6,820 nt of DNA from Acidobacteriaceae bacterium (GTDB lineage Bacteria; Acidobacteriota; Terriglobia; Terriglobales; Acidobacteriaceae), in assembly GCA_027307295.1 (NCBI GenBank), contig DAHUXF010000144.1, positions 348 to 7,167 of the forward strand, written 5' to 3'. A program made the position numbers and the translations under genes. This document shows, piece after piece, positions 1 to 6,820 of this stretch. The notes beneath the pieces were generated by a model, which saw only the letters and a program-made list of their open reading frames with translations, did not search any database and was not told where the DNA came from. Position 1 is the first letter of the stretch. Each line of letters begins with the position of its first letter.

Positions 1-8
1 CTGCCTTT

Positions 9-158
9 TCAGACCGCTGCCCGCCGCCCTGTAATGAGCTCAATCACCATGACTGCTAAAGCAATGACGAGCAGGAGATGAATCATGCTTCCCGCTACGT
101 GAAATCCCCATCCTAAAAGCCACAGCAATAGCAGAATGGCAAAGATTGTCCAAAGCAT
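9..158 (-). CDS. Small hydrophobic membrane protein, lmo0937/DUF5670 type (49 aa)
   Basis: A 49-residue protein starting MLWTIFAILLLLWLLGW and ending in ITGRRAAV. The sequence shows two hydrophobic stretches, about residues 2-18 and 26-42, separated by a short Gly/His/Ser turn (GFHVAGSMIH), and a basic tail (GRR). This is the layout of the lmo0937/DUF5670 family: an MLWTI start, a G-x-IH-LLV-x-A second helix and a GRR end, with a usual length near 50 residues. The family has no established function that I know of; it is presumably an inner-membrane protein. I chose the ATG at 156-158 because a GGAGAG ribosome site lies 7 bases upstream and the family signature begins exactly there. The reading frame stays open up to 287, but those 43 extra residues are not family-like and would cover the ribosome site. 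It is transcribed away from the Omp85 gene, so no shared function is implied. The family call is from recall, fairly sure. Confidence 0.85.
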   Translation of the reverse strand: MLWTIFAILLLLWLLGWGFHVAGSMIHLLLVIALAVMVIELITGRRAAV

Positions 159-380
159 GTTGTTTCTCTCCAGAGGCTGAAGTCCAGCACTTAGAACTTT
201 GATGCCGAAGGCCACTGAATGAGTTGACCCCGACTCGCGCGGCGCGCTTGCGATGCGGCATGAGTAGCAGCTCTCGTTCGCGAGCAACAGTAATTCGCTT
301 CTGTAACTCTAACCACTTAGTTTCTGTAGCGGACACACGGCCACTTGGATGTCCGCGGAATAAGCGAGATTTTCAGCTCA
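159..380. other. Divergent intergenic region, presumed to carry both promoters
   Basis: About 220 bases lie between two divergently read genes, so promoters for both should be here. I looked for sigma-70 type -35/-10 pairs on both strands and found none with good matches and spacing; a TGTAAC near 302-307 has no partner -35. A GC-rich palindromic patch (GCGCG-G-CGCGC, about 237-247) and a small hairpin with a TTCG loop (273-284) are visible but too short to interpret. If the TTG at 345 were the true Omp85 start, the region would end at 344. Confidence 0.4.
166..171 (-). promoter_or_regulatory. Ribosome binding site of the small membrane protein gene
   Basis: Read on the minus strand this is GGAGAG, 7 bases before the ATG at 158-156. 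It decides the short 49-residue start over the longer open frame that begins at 287. Confidence 0.7.
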
Positions 381-3350
381 ATGGTTAACAGGCGGCGTTG
401 GAGCAGCATGGCTGTTCTTCTGGCGGCATCGGTTGCGTTTACTCTCCATGCAGGTCCTCTGCATTCTCAAGAGCTGCAGGCAGCGAATTCGATTTCTTAT
501 GAAGGTCAGCGGGTGGCGTCCGTGCAACTTGCCGGGCAGCCTGATGGAAACCTGCGCAAGGTCCGCGCGCAGATCGCGCAACGGACCAACGCTCCTTACT
601 CGCAAGCGGAGATTGACCGCACCGTTGCAACGCTCAGGCAAGCAGGCTTCAAAGACGTGGAGGTGCAGGTAACGCCTTCCGCGGAAGGACTGCACGTCTT
701 GTTTGTTCTTAAGCCAGCCTATTACTTTGGCGTTTTTGGCTTCTCCCGGGCCGAGAAGGTTTTTAGTTATACGCGCCTTCTGCAAACCACGCGCTATTCC
801 AAACAGGAGCCCTATACCCAGGAGCGCCTGGAAGAAACCGAGTCCAGCCTTCTGGAGTTTTTTCACCGGGCTGGATATTTCATGGCCACGGTGGAACCGA
901 AAACACAGATTGACCAGAAGAATGGCGTGGTCAACGTGGAATTTGATATCAACCTGAAACGTCACGCAAAGTTCGGTACTGTGAAAATCATTGGAGTTTC
1001 CGCGGAGCAGGCACAGCAATCCGAGAGCAGCTTGAGGTCTATCCGGGCGCGCATTCGCGGGGCATATCTGAAGCCGGGAAAGACTTATTCAACAAAAAAA
1101 CTGCGAATAGCAACCACATATCTGCAACAACAGCTTGCGTCCCGGCATTTGCTGGCAGGACGGGTGAAACTGGTGGCTACCAATTACCACCCGGAGACAA
1201 ACCGGGCGGACATCGTATTTCAGGTGACGAATGGTCCCGTGATCAATATTAAGATTGCCGGAGCGCACATCTGGAGCCGGACACAAAAAAAACTGATTCC
1301 CATGTACCAGGAGAATTCGGTTGACGAGGACCTGATGAATGAAGGCGAGCAGGACCTCACTTCCTACTTTCAATCGAAGGGTTATTTTGATGCCAGAGTT
1401 ACAAGCGCAATTCAACGGCAGGGACCCGACGTTACTGTTCTATATCAGGTGGAGAAGGGCAAGCGCGGCAAAGTGAAGTCCGTGGACTTTGCTGGAAACC
1501 AGCACTTCTCCAGCAGGGAACTCAAACCCCGCGTGACTGTTGCAAGGGCCACGCCGTTTTTGTTTTTCTCGCATGGCAAGTACAGCCAACAACTTGTGCG
1601 CAAGAGCGCTAAGAACATTGCGAGCTTATACCGTGGCGCAGGCTATAGCGAAGTCAAAGTCACTCCCCAGGTTGTGAACAAAGATGGTGGCCTGCAAATA
1701 AGTTTTAGCGTTCAGGAAGGTATTCGCGATGTGGTTGACTCTCTGCAACTGGAAGGCAATCAATCCCTGGGGCCGCAAGAACTGGCTCCAAAAGGGATGA
1801 ATCTGGAGCCAGGTAAGCCATATTCCGCACAACTGCTCAATAAGGACCGTGATCAGATCATGGCCACATATCTGGACCGCGGCTTTCTCAATGTAATTTT
1901 CCGTGCCCGGGTCGAGCATAGTAAAGATGATCCGCACCATGTCCATGTGGTCTATACGATTGATGAAGGCCCGCAGGTGCAGACCGCCGGCGTGGAACCG
2001 GTTGGCGCGGTGCATACCAGGCCGGAGATCATCGCCCGCAATGCCAATATCAAGACAGGCAAGCCATTGAGCGAAACCGCGCTTCTGCGCGGTGAAAGCC
2101 AGTTGTACACGCTGGGCGTTTTCGACTGGGCCAGTGTGGATACGCGGCAGCCCATCACGGACGATCCGCATGCCCGCGTTCTGGTGAAGCTGCATGAATC
2201 CAAACGCAACACGATTACCTATGGTTTTGGCTTCCAGGTAATCAATCGCGGAGGCAGCATTCCCAGCGGCACGGTTGCCCTTCCCGGACTGCCGCCGGTG
2301 GGTCTGCCCAAGAAATTTGCCACCAGTCAGCAGACATTCTGGGGGCCGGAAGGATCGATTGAATATACCCGGCGCAATGTGCGGGGGCGCGCCGAAATCC
2401 TCACTCTGGCTGCATTTGGCGGAAGGCTGGACCAGCGAGCTTCCGCCAGTCTGGCCAACCCGGCATTCTGGAACAGCGGCTGGAGTTCCACGGTCATAAT
2501 TTCCGGCGAGCGCACCAGTGAAAATCCAATTTTTACGGCACGGCTTGCGGGCGCGGGTATCCAGTTCCAGCACTATCTGGATAAGAACCGGCAAAAGTCG
2601 GTGATCGTGCGCTATGACTTTCGCCGGACCAGTCTCTCCAACGTTGCGATTCCCGATCTCGTGCTGCCGGAAGACCAGAATGTCCGCCTGTCATCGGTTT
2701 CAGGTTCTTTCCTGCGCGACTCGCGCGACAATCCACTCGATGCGCATCGCGGTTTCTATGAAAGCTTTCAAGTGGATTTGAATCCGGGCTTCCTGGGTTC
2801 CAACACCAGTTTCGGACGCTTTCTAGGGCAGACGGCCTATTACCGTTCGCTTTCCGGCGAATCGCTGGTGTGGGCCAATAGTCTCCGCATTGGATTGGTA
2901 TCGCCGTTCGGCAACGCGCACATTCCTATCAGTGAACGGTTCTTTTCCGGCGGAGGCAGCACCCTGCGCGGTTACAGCTTAAATGGAGCAGGGGCGCAGC
3001 GCTTGGTCTCCGTGTGTCCTGTGGGAAATCCGGGATGCAATCAGACCATCAGCGTGCCTGTAGGCGGCACTCAATTAGCGATCCTCAACTCTGAACTGCG
3101 TTTCCCTCTGGGCATTTCCTTGCCGTTGGCAGGCGGGCAACTGGGGGGCGCAGCATTTTATGACGGTGGAAATGTTTACAGCAGCGTACGGTTGAGCAGC
3201 GTGTTTTCTGATTTCAGTCATTCGGTGGGGTTCGGGCTCCGTTATAAGACCCCGATTGGTCCTGTGCGCCTGGACATCGGCCACCTGCTCAATGCGCCGC
3301 CCGGGGTCAAGGCCAACCAGATTTTCGTTACCTTGGGCCAGGCTTTCTAA
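381..3350 (+). CDS. bamA: Omp85/BamA-family outer membrane assembly protein with seven POTRA modules
   Basis: A 989-residue outer-membrane insertase-type protein. Residues 1-30 form a Sec signal peptide: a basic MVNRRR start, a hydrophobic AVLLAASVAF core and likely cleavage around residues 24-30. Seven POTRA-like modules follow at about 44-115, 117-197, 200-288, 289-363, 365-450, 451-533 and 535-608. Each has a strand, a helix pair often led by Y-S/T, a G-Y/F turn (AGF, AGYF, KGYF, AGY, RGF) and closing strands. Residues 610-989 are the barrel, with RDSRDNPLDAHRG, ERFFSGGGSTLRGY (the Omp85 lid-loop L/V-RG-F/Y motif, Arg863), AFYDGGNVY and TPIGPVRLDIG, ending in the beta-signal FVTLGQAF with terminal Phe. 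E. coli BamA is about 800 residues with five POTRAs, TamA about 570 with three, so this arm is long. I preferred ATG 381 because it puts the basic residues at the N-terminus. TTG 345 (12 residues longer, acidic start, no clear ribosome site) and ATG 408 (GGAG 4 bases upstream but no basic n-region) are alternatives. The TamB-like gene follows after 13 bases, so a TamA-like role is possible. The family is certain; the symbol bamA is less so. Confidence 0.93.
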   Translation: MVNRRRWSSMAVLLAASVAFTLHAGPLHSQELQAANSISYEGQRVASVQLAGQPDGNLRKVRAQIAQRTNAPYSQAEIDRTVATLRQAGFKDVEVQVTPSAEGLHVLFVLKPAYYFGVFGFSRAEKVFSYTRLLQTTRYSKQEPYTQERLEETESSLLEFFHRAGYFMATVEPKTQIDQKNGVVNVEFDINLKRHAKFGTVKIIGVSAEQAQQSESSLRSIRARIRGAYLKPGKTYSTKKLRIATTYLQQQLASRHLLAGRVKLVATNYHPETNRADIVFQVTNGPVINIKIAGAHIWSRTQKKLIPMYQENSVDEDLMNEGEQDLTSYFQSKGYFDARVTSAIQRQGPDVTVLYQVEKGKRGKVKSVDFAGNQHFSSRELKPRVTVARATPFLFFSHGKYSQQLVRKSAKNIASLYRGAGYSEVKVTPQVVNKDGGLQISFSVQEGIRDVVDSLQLEGNQSLGPQELAPKGMNLEPGKPYSAQLLNKDRDQIMATYLDRGFLNVIFRARVEHSKDDPHHVHVVYTIDEGPQVQTAGVEPVGAVHTRPEIIARNANIKTGKPLSETALLRGESQLYTLGVFDWASVDTRQPITDDPHARVLVKLHESKRNTITYGFGFQVINRGGSIPSGTVALPGLPPVGLPKKFATSQQTFWGPEGSIEYTRRNVRGRAEILTLAAFGGRLDQRASASLANPAFWNSGWSSTVIISGERTSENPIFTARLAGAGIQFQHYLDKNRQKSVIVRYDFRRTSLSNVAIPDLVLPEDQNVRLSSVSGSFLRDSRDNPLDAHRGFYESFQVDLNPGFLGSNTSFGRFLGQTAYYRSLSGESLVWANSLRIGLVSPFGNAHIPISERFFSGGGSTLRGYSLNGAGAQRLVSVCPVGNPGCNQTISVPVGGTQLAILNSELRFPLGISLPLAGGQLGGAAFYDGGNVYSSVRLSSVFSDFSHSVGFGLRYKTPIGPVRLDIGHLLNAPPGVKANQIFVTLGQAF

Positions 3351-3354
3351 AAGT

Positions 3355-3359
3355 GGTGA
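3355..3359 (+). promoter_or_regulatory. Ribosome binding site of the TamB-like gene
   Basis: GGTGA, the 3' part of the consensus Shine-Dalgarno sequence, lies 4 bases before the GTG at 3364. Together with the basic residues and membrane segment encoded right after that codon, it supports the GTG start. It lies just past the stop codon of the Omp85 gene (3348-3350), which fits translation from a shared transcript. Confidence 0.6.
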
Positions 3360-3363
3360 ACAA

Positions 3364-6300
3364 GTGAAGAAGTGGAAAAAATACGTTCTGTGGATAGCCG
3401 CGGCGATTGTCGCTTTGGCGATTGTGGCCGTGGTTTCACTGGTCATGCTGCTGGATTATAACCAGGGCTTTCGCAAGACCATCTTTGGCAAAGTTGAGGC
3501 CAGCATTTATGAATCCACCGGGGCGCGGCTCAGTGTGGGCGACTTCAAGCTGCGGCTTTCCAGCATCAGTCTGGATCTGTACAACGTGGTGGTGCGTGGC
3601 ACAGAGCGCGACCCTGGGCAGCCTCTGTTGAGCGCCGATCATCTGCAGATGGGCCTTACCATCGATTCCGTACTGCGCCGCAAATGGCATGTGCGCAATA
3701 TCTTCGTCGATCATCCTGTGGTGCGCCTGTCTGTTGATGCGGCAGGCCAAAACAATCTGCCGAAACCGCCCATGCCGGCAAACGGCAGCAGCAACACAAA
3801 TGTGTTTGACCTGGCGATTGGTGCATTGAAGGTTGATCGTGGAGAGGTTTACTACAATGACCAGAAAACACCGCTGGAAGCCGAACTGCATGATCTGAAG
3901 CTGAATGCCGGTTACGATTCCGCGCAGACCAGATATGCAGGCACGCTCAGCTATGACAACGGAAGATTGTTGTATGGGAAATATGCGCCAGTAGAGCACA
4001 ACATGCAGGCCGGGTTTGAGGTGACCCCGCAAAACTTCACCTTGAGCAAGCTGGAGCTTTCCGCCGGCAAATCTCACCTGCTGCTGCATGCGCTGGTCAC
4101 CAATTACAGTGCGCCAAACCGGCAGGCCAGCGGCAACTATGACGCTGTGCTGATGAGCAGTGACTTCCAGCGCATTCTAAAAGACCCCTCACTACCGTCC
4201 GGAGCAGTACGGCTCACCGGGCAGGTGAATTATCAGGCTGACGCGCAACGGCCTGTGCTGGAAACCGTGTCATTGACGGGAAATGTAAGCAGCGCCGCGC
4301 TGTCTGTAAAAACGCCCAGTCTGCAAACCGAAGTGCGGGACATTTTTGCCAGCTATCAGCTCTCTAGGGGAAACGCCAGGGTTGAAAATCTGCGGGCGCG
4401 TGTTCTGGGTGGAACGGTAAACGGCAAGTTGACGGTACATGATCTGGCTGGTGTGGCACAAGGCAGCTTGCAGCTTGCCGTAAGAGATCTATCTCTGGAT
4501 CAAGCGCAGACGGCCACACGCACAGCGTCTCTGCGCGAAGCGCACCTGACAGGCACACTCAACGCTGACACGGAGGCCCACTGGGCCAAAACGTTGAACA
4601 ATCTGATAGCGCATACCGATGCAACTCTCAAGGCCAGCTTGGGCAAGGGGCCGGCAACGCCGCTGGAAGGAGTGGTCCACGCAGACTACACCGCTGCCGG
4701 CAAGGAAATTGCTTTCCAGCAGAGCTATGTGCGTACGCCGCAGACGGCCATCCATCTCGACGGGAAAGTGAGTGACAGTTCTCAACTTATGGTGGCGATG
4801 CAATCCAGTAATCTGCATGAATTAGAAGTCCTGGCAGCCGCGCTGCAGAAGAAGCCCAAGCCGGGGCAGGCATCGTCGGGTCTAGCATCGCAAGGTCTGG
4901 GTCTCTACGGCACGGGCACATTGAATGCGACCGTGCGCGGTTCAACCAGCCGTCCAGAGATCAAGGGACAGATGGAAGCAAGAAATCTCCGGGTGAAGGG
5001 AAGCGCATGGAAAATACTGCGCACCAACATCAGCGCCAATCCTTCGCAGTTGAAACTGAGTAACGGTAATCTGGAAGCGGCGACCCAGGGGCGGATTGCC
5101 TTCAATATGCAGGCCGGGTTAAGAAACTGGTCTTATGCCTCCTCCAGCCCGGTTGCTATGGAGCTTTCTGGTGAGCAGCTCTCCATTGCCGAACTGGAGC
5201 GGTTGACGAACCAGACATTTCCCGCCACCGGAACATTGGCGTTCCATGTGTCGCTGCATGGCTCGCAGTTGCAGCCGGTGGGGCAGGGCAATCTCAATAT
5301 TGTGAAGGCCAAGGTTGGCAATGAGAGTGTTCAGCGCCTGGACGTGAATTTCCAGGGCAATGGCCAAGCGATTAATGCGAACATGACAGTACGCATGGCG
5401 GCTGGAACCACGCAGATGAAAGCAGCTTATTTTCCTGCCAGCCAGGCATATCAGGTCCAGATGCAGGCGCAGAACTTTCGGCTGGAGAAATTGCAGACTG
5501 TCATTGCGAAAGGTCTACAGGTTGCAGGAGGCGCGAATCTGAATGTGACGGGACGCGGCACGCTAAAAGATCCGGCTTTGCAGGCAACGGTTGAAGTGCC
5601 GCAGCTCACGGTGAACAAGCAGAATATTCAGGGCATCAAGCTTCAGACGACGGTGCAGAACCATATAGCCAGCATTGCGCTGGATTCCAACGTTCTCCAG
5701 ACGTATATCCGGGCGCAGGGTACAGTAGGGATTACTTCGCCTTATCTGGCAGACGTGAAGCTCGATACGGGGCGGGTGGATCTCCATACCTTGATGGCCA
5801 TCTATTCTCCGCAGCAAGCTGCGAACGTCTCCGGACAGACGGAGTTGCACGCCAGTGTTCATGGGCCTTTGGCGGAGAAAGCCCGTTTGGAAGCTCATCT
5901 TGAGCTGCCAATCCTGGCTTTGGCATACAACCAGTTCCGGGTGGGGGTGGTAAAGCCGGTCCGTGTTGACTACCAGAATGGAACCGCAGTCCTGCAGCCG
6001 GTTTCCATACGCGGAACAGGAACGTCGATTGATGCGCAAGGGACCGTTCCCATCGGTAATACCGGGCGCGCAACGTTCCTGCTGAAAGGAAATATTGATC
6101 TACAGGTCGCGCAGTTGTTTGTGCCCGATCTTACCAGCACGGGGCAAGTCCAGTTTGATGTCGATTCCAGCAGGTACGGCGCAAGCTCAAATCTGAATGG
6201 ACAGATCAGGATTGTGGACGCAAATCTGCATACCTTGGATTCTCCGGTTGGCCTGGACCATGCCAACGGCGTCATCAACGTCACTCAAACCCGATTGGAG

Positions 6301-6820
6301 ATTGCCAGCTTCCAGGGAGAAATGGGCGGAGGCACATTGCTGATGACCGGCGGGGCGTCATACCATCCGAATGTGCAATTTAATCTGGGGATGGAGGCCA
6401 GGAACATTCGGCTGCGTTATCCTGAAGGCGTGCGCGCCATTCTGGGTTCAAACCTGGCGCTCACAGGAAATATGCAGCAATCCCTGGTGAGCGGACAGGT
6501 CAGTATTGAGCGCGTCTCCTTTACGCCGGACTTTGACCTGAACACATTTTCCAGCCAATTTTCCGGCGACACAGCCGATGCAGGCACGCCCGGCAGCCTG
6601 GCCCAGGGCATGAAGCTCAACATCAATGTGCAATCAACCAACCAGATGAATCTGGAAAGCAGCCAGGTGAGCATACGCGGCAACGCTAACCTGCGCCTGG
6701 TGGGAACTGCCGGTGAGCCTGTGATGCTGGGGCGCACCAACCTGACCGGGGGTGAATTGTTTCTCGCGGGAAATCGTTATGAAATCCAGCAGGGCACGAT
6801 TGATTTTATCAATCCGGTGC
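3364..6820 (+). CDS. tamB: TamB-like translocation/assembly module protein (AsmA/DUF490), 3' end outside window
   Basis: The frame opens at GTG 3364 and runs without a stop to the window end: 1152 codons, incomplete. Residues 1-6 are MKKWKK, followed by one membrane helix (about 7-30), the signal anchor of TamB/AsmA proteins; the rest would be periplasmic. About residues 37-135 look AsmA-like, with amphipathic strands and a G-Q-NNLPKPP stretch. The long middle is a monotonous series of short alternating strands rich in Gln, Asn, Ala, Gly and Thr, as expected of the beta-taco groove that carries lipids. Near 960-1000 come LDHANGVINV and GEMGGGTLLMTGG, and at about 1123-1152 GRTNLTGGELFLAG then YEIQQGTIDFINPV, which match the DUF490 C-terminal TamB signature. 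E. coli TamB is about 1260 residues, so perhaps 100-300 residues are missing. I see no cysteine in the visible part. TamB partners Omp85 proteins (TamA, or BamA where TamA is absent), and the gene directly upstream encodes one. The role in outer-membrane protein insertion and phospholipid transport is taken from the family. Confidence 0.9.
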   Translation, partial: MKKWKKYVLWIAAAIVALAIVAVVSLVMLLDYNQGFRKTIFGKVEASIYESTGARLSVGDFKLRLSSISLDLYNVVVRGTERDPGQPLLSADHLQMGLTIDSVLRRKWHVRNIFVDHPVVRLSVDAAGQNNLPKPPMPANGSSNTNVFDLAIGALKVDRGEVYYNDQKTPLEAELHDLKLNAGYDSAQTRYAGTLSYDNGRLLYGKYAPVEHNMQAGFEVTPQNFTLSKLELSAGKSHLLLHALVTNYSAPNRQASGNYDAVLMSSDFQRILKDPSLPSGAVRLTGQVNYQADAQRPVLETVSLTGNVSSAALSVKTPSLQTEVRDIFASYQLSRGNARVENLRARVLGGTVNGKLTVHDLAGVAQGSLQLAVRDLSLDQAQTATRTASLREAHLTGTLNADTEAHWAKTLNNLIAHTDATLKASLGKGPATPLEGVVHADYTAAGKEIAFQQSYVRTPQTAIHLDGKVSDSSQLMVAMQSSNLHELEVLAAALQKKPKPGQASSGLASQGLGLYGTGTLNATVRGSTSRPEIKGQMEARNLRVKGSAWKILRTNISANPSQLKLSNGNLEAATQGRIAFNMQAGLRNWSYASSSPVAMELSGEQLSIAELERLTNQTFPATGTLAFHVSLHGSQLQPVGQGNLNIVKAKVGNESVQRLDVNFQGNGQAINANMTVRMAAGTTQMKAAYFPASQAYQVQMQAQNFRLEKLQTVIAKGLQVAGGANLNVTGRGTLKDPALQATVEVPQLTVNKQNIQGIKLQTTVQNHIASIALDSNVLQTYIRAQGTVGITSPYLADVKLDTGRVDLHTLMAIYSPQQAANVSGQTELHASVHGPLAEKARLEAHLELPILALAYNQFRVGVVKPVRVDYQNGTAVLQPVSIRGTGTSIDAQGTVPIGNTGRATFLLKGNIDLQVAQLFVPDLTSTGQVQFDVDSSRYGASSNLNGQIRIVDANLHTLDSPVGLDHANGVINVTQTRLEIASFQGEMGGGTLLMTGGASYHPNVQFNLGMEARNIRLRYPEGVRAILGSNLALTGNMQQSLVSGQVSIERVSFTPDFDLNTFSSQFSGDTADAGTPGSLAQGMKLNINVQSTNQMNLESSQVSIRGNANLRLVGTAGEPVMLGRTNLTGGELFLAGNRYEIQQGTIDFINPV

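Noticed and set aside
237..247. GC-only palindrome GCGCG-G-CGCGC as a possible operator
   Set aside because: It is low in complexity, short, and such patches arise easily by chance in GC-rich intergenic DNA; there is no second copy nearby.
270..285. Inverted repeat with a TTCG loop in the intergenic region (CTCG-TTCG-CGAG core)
   Set aside because: The perfect stem is only 4 base pairs, there is no T-run after it on either strand, and it is not placed as a terminator for either divergent gene; probably chance.
40..336. 98-codon open frame on the minus strand covering the intergenic region and the small membrane gene
   Set aside because: It overlaps the well-supported 49-residue gene in another frame, has no recognisable motif or good ribosome site, and its residue mix (many Arg, Ser, His) looks like read-through of non-coding DNA.
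1626..2594. 322-codon open frame antisense to the Omp85 gene
   Set aside because: It lies wholly within a gene whose sense translation is clearly Omp85; the antisense product shows no domain or membrane pattern and has scattered Cys, His and Arg typical of shadow frames.
3407..3631. 74-codon plus-strand open frame overlapping the start of the TamB-like gene
   Set aside because: It is out of phase with the TamB frame, which supplies the membrane anchor and continues for over 1100 codons.
3436..4089. 217-codon open frame antisense to the TamB-like gene
   Set aside because: The sense frame is continuous from the GTG at 3364 and carries TamB features; the antisense product has no recognisable family pattern.
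1..6820. Search for RNA genes, CRISPR repeats, insertion-sequence ends or other signs of a mobile or defence system
   Set aside because: No tRNA-like clover, no spaced direct repeats, no transposase or nuclease motifs and no terminal inverted repeats seen; coding is continuous and even in style across the two large genes.

Overview
The window holds one short gene on the minus strand at its left edge and a two-gene plus-strand cassette that fills the rest. The cassette is an Omp85/BamA-type outer-membrane assembly protein (381-3350) followed 13 bases later by a TamB-like (AsmA/DUF490) protein that runs off the right edge (3364 to beyond 6820). An Omp85 barrel, a TamB protein and a Sec signal peptide together indicate a diderm bacterium. 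The barrel wording, seven POTRA modules, moderately GC-rich coding and the small 'lmo0937-like' membrane protein fit Acidobacteriota (Terriglobia-like) best. That taxonomic call is from recalled family resemblance, not from a search.

Layout. Bases 9-158 (minus) encode a 49-residue hydrophobic protein of the lmo0937/DUF5670 type with a good Shine-Dalgarno site. Bases 159-380 are a divergent intergenic region in which I see no convincing promoter. Bases 381-3350 encode the Omp85 protein: signal peptide, seven successive POTRA-like modules instead of the five of E. coli BamA, then a 16-strand-type barrel with the L(R)GY lid-loop motif and a C-terminal Phe. Bases 3364-6820 encode an inner-membrane-anchored, cysteine-free, repetitive beta-rich protein whose C-terminal TamB signature is being entered as the window ends. 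There is no other gene, RNA gene, mobile element or CRISPR array that I can support.

How the genes work together. The tight spacing suggests one transcript. The known logic of the TamA-TamB and BamA-TamB pairs is that the Omp85 barrel sits in the outer membrane with its POTRA arm in the periplasm. TamB is anchored in the inner membrane and spans the periplasm as a long hydrophobic beta groove, touching the POTRA arm. The pair is therefore inferred to act in outer-membrane protein insertion and/or phospholipid traffic to the outer membrane. The least ordinary points are the seven-POTRA arm next to TamB and a lone cysteine pair just after the lid-loop motif. I do not see an unknown system here; this looks like a lineage-specific form of a core envelope machine.
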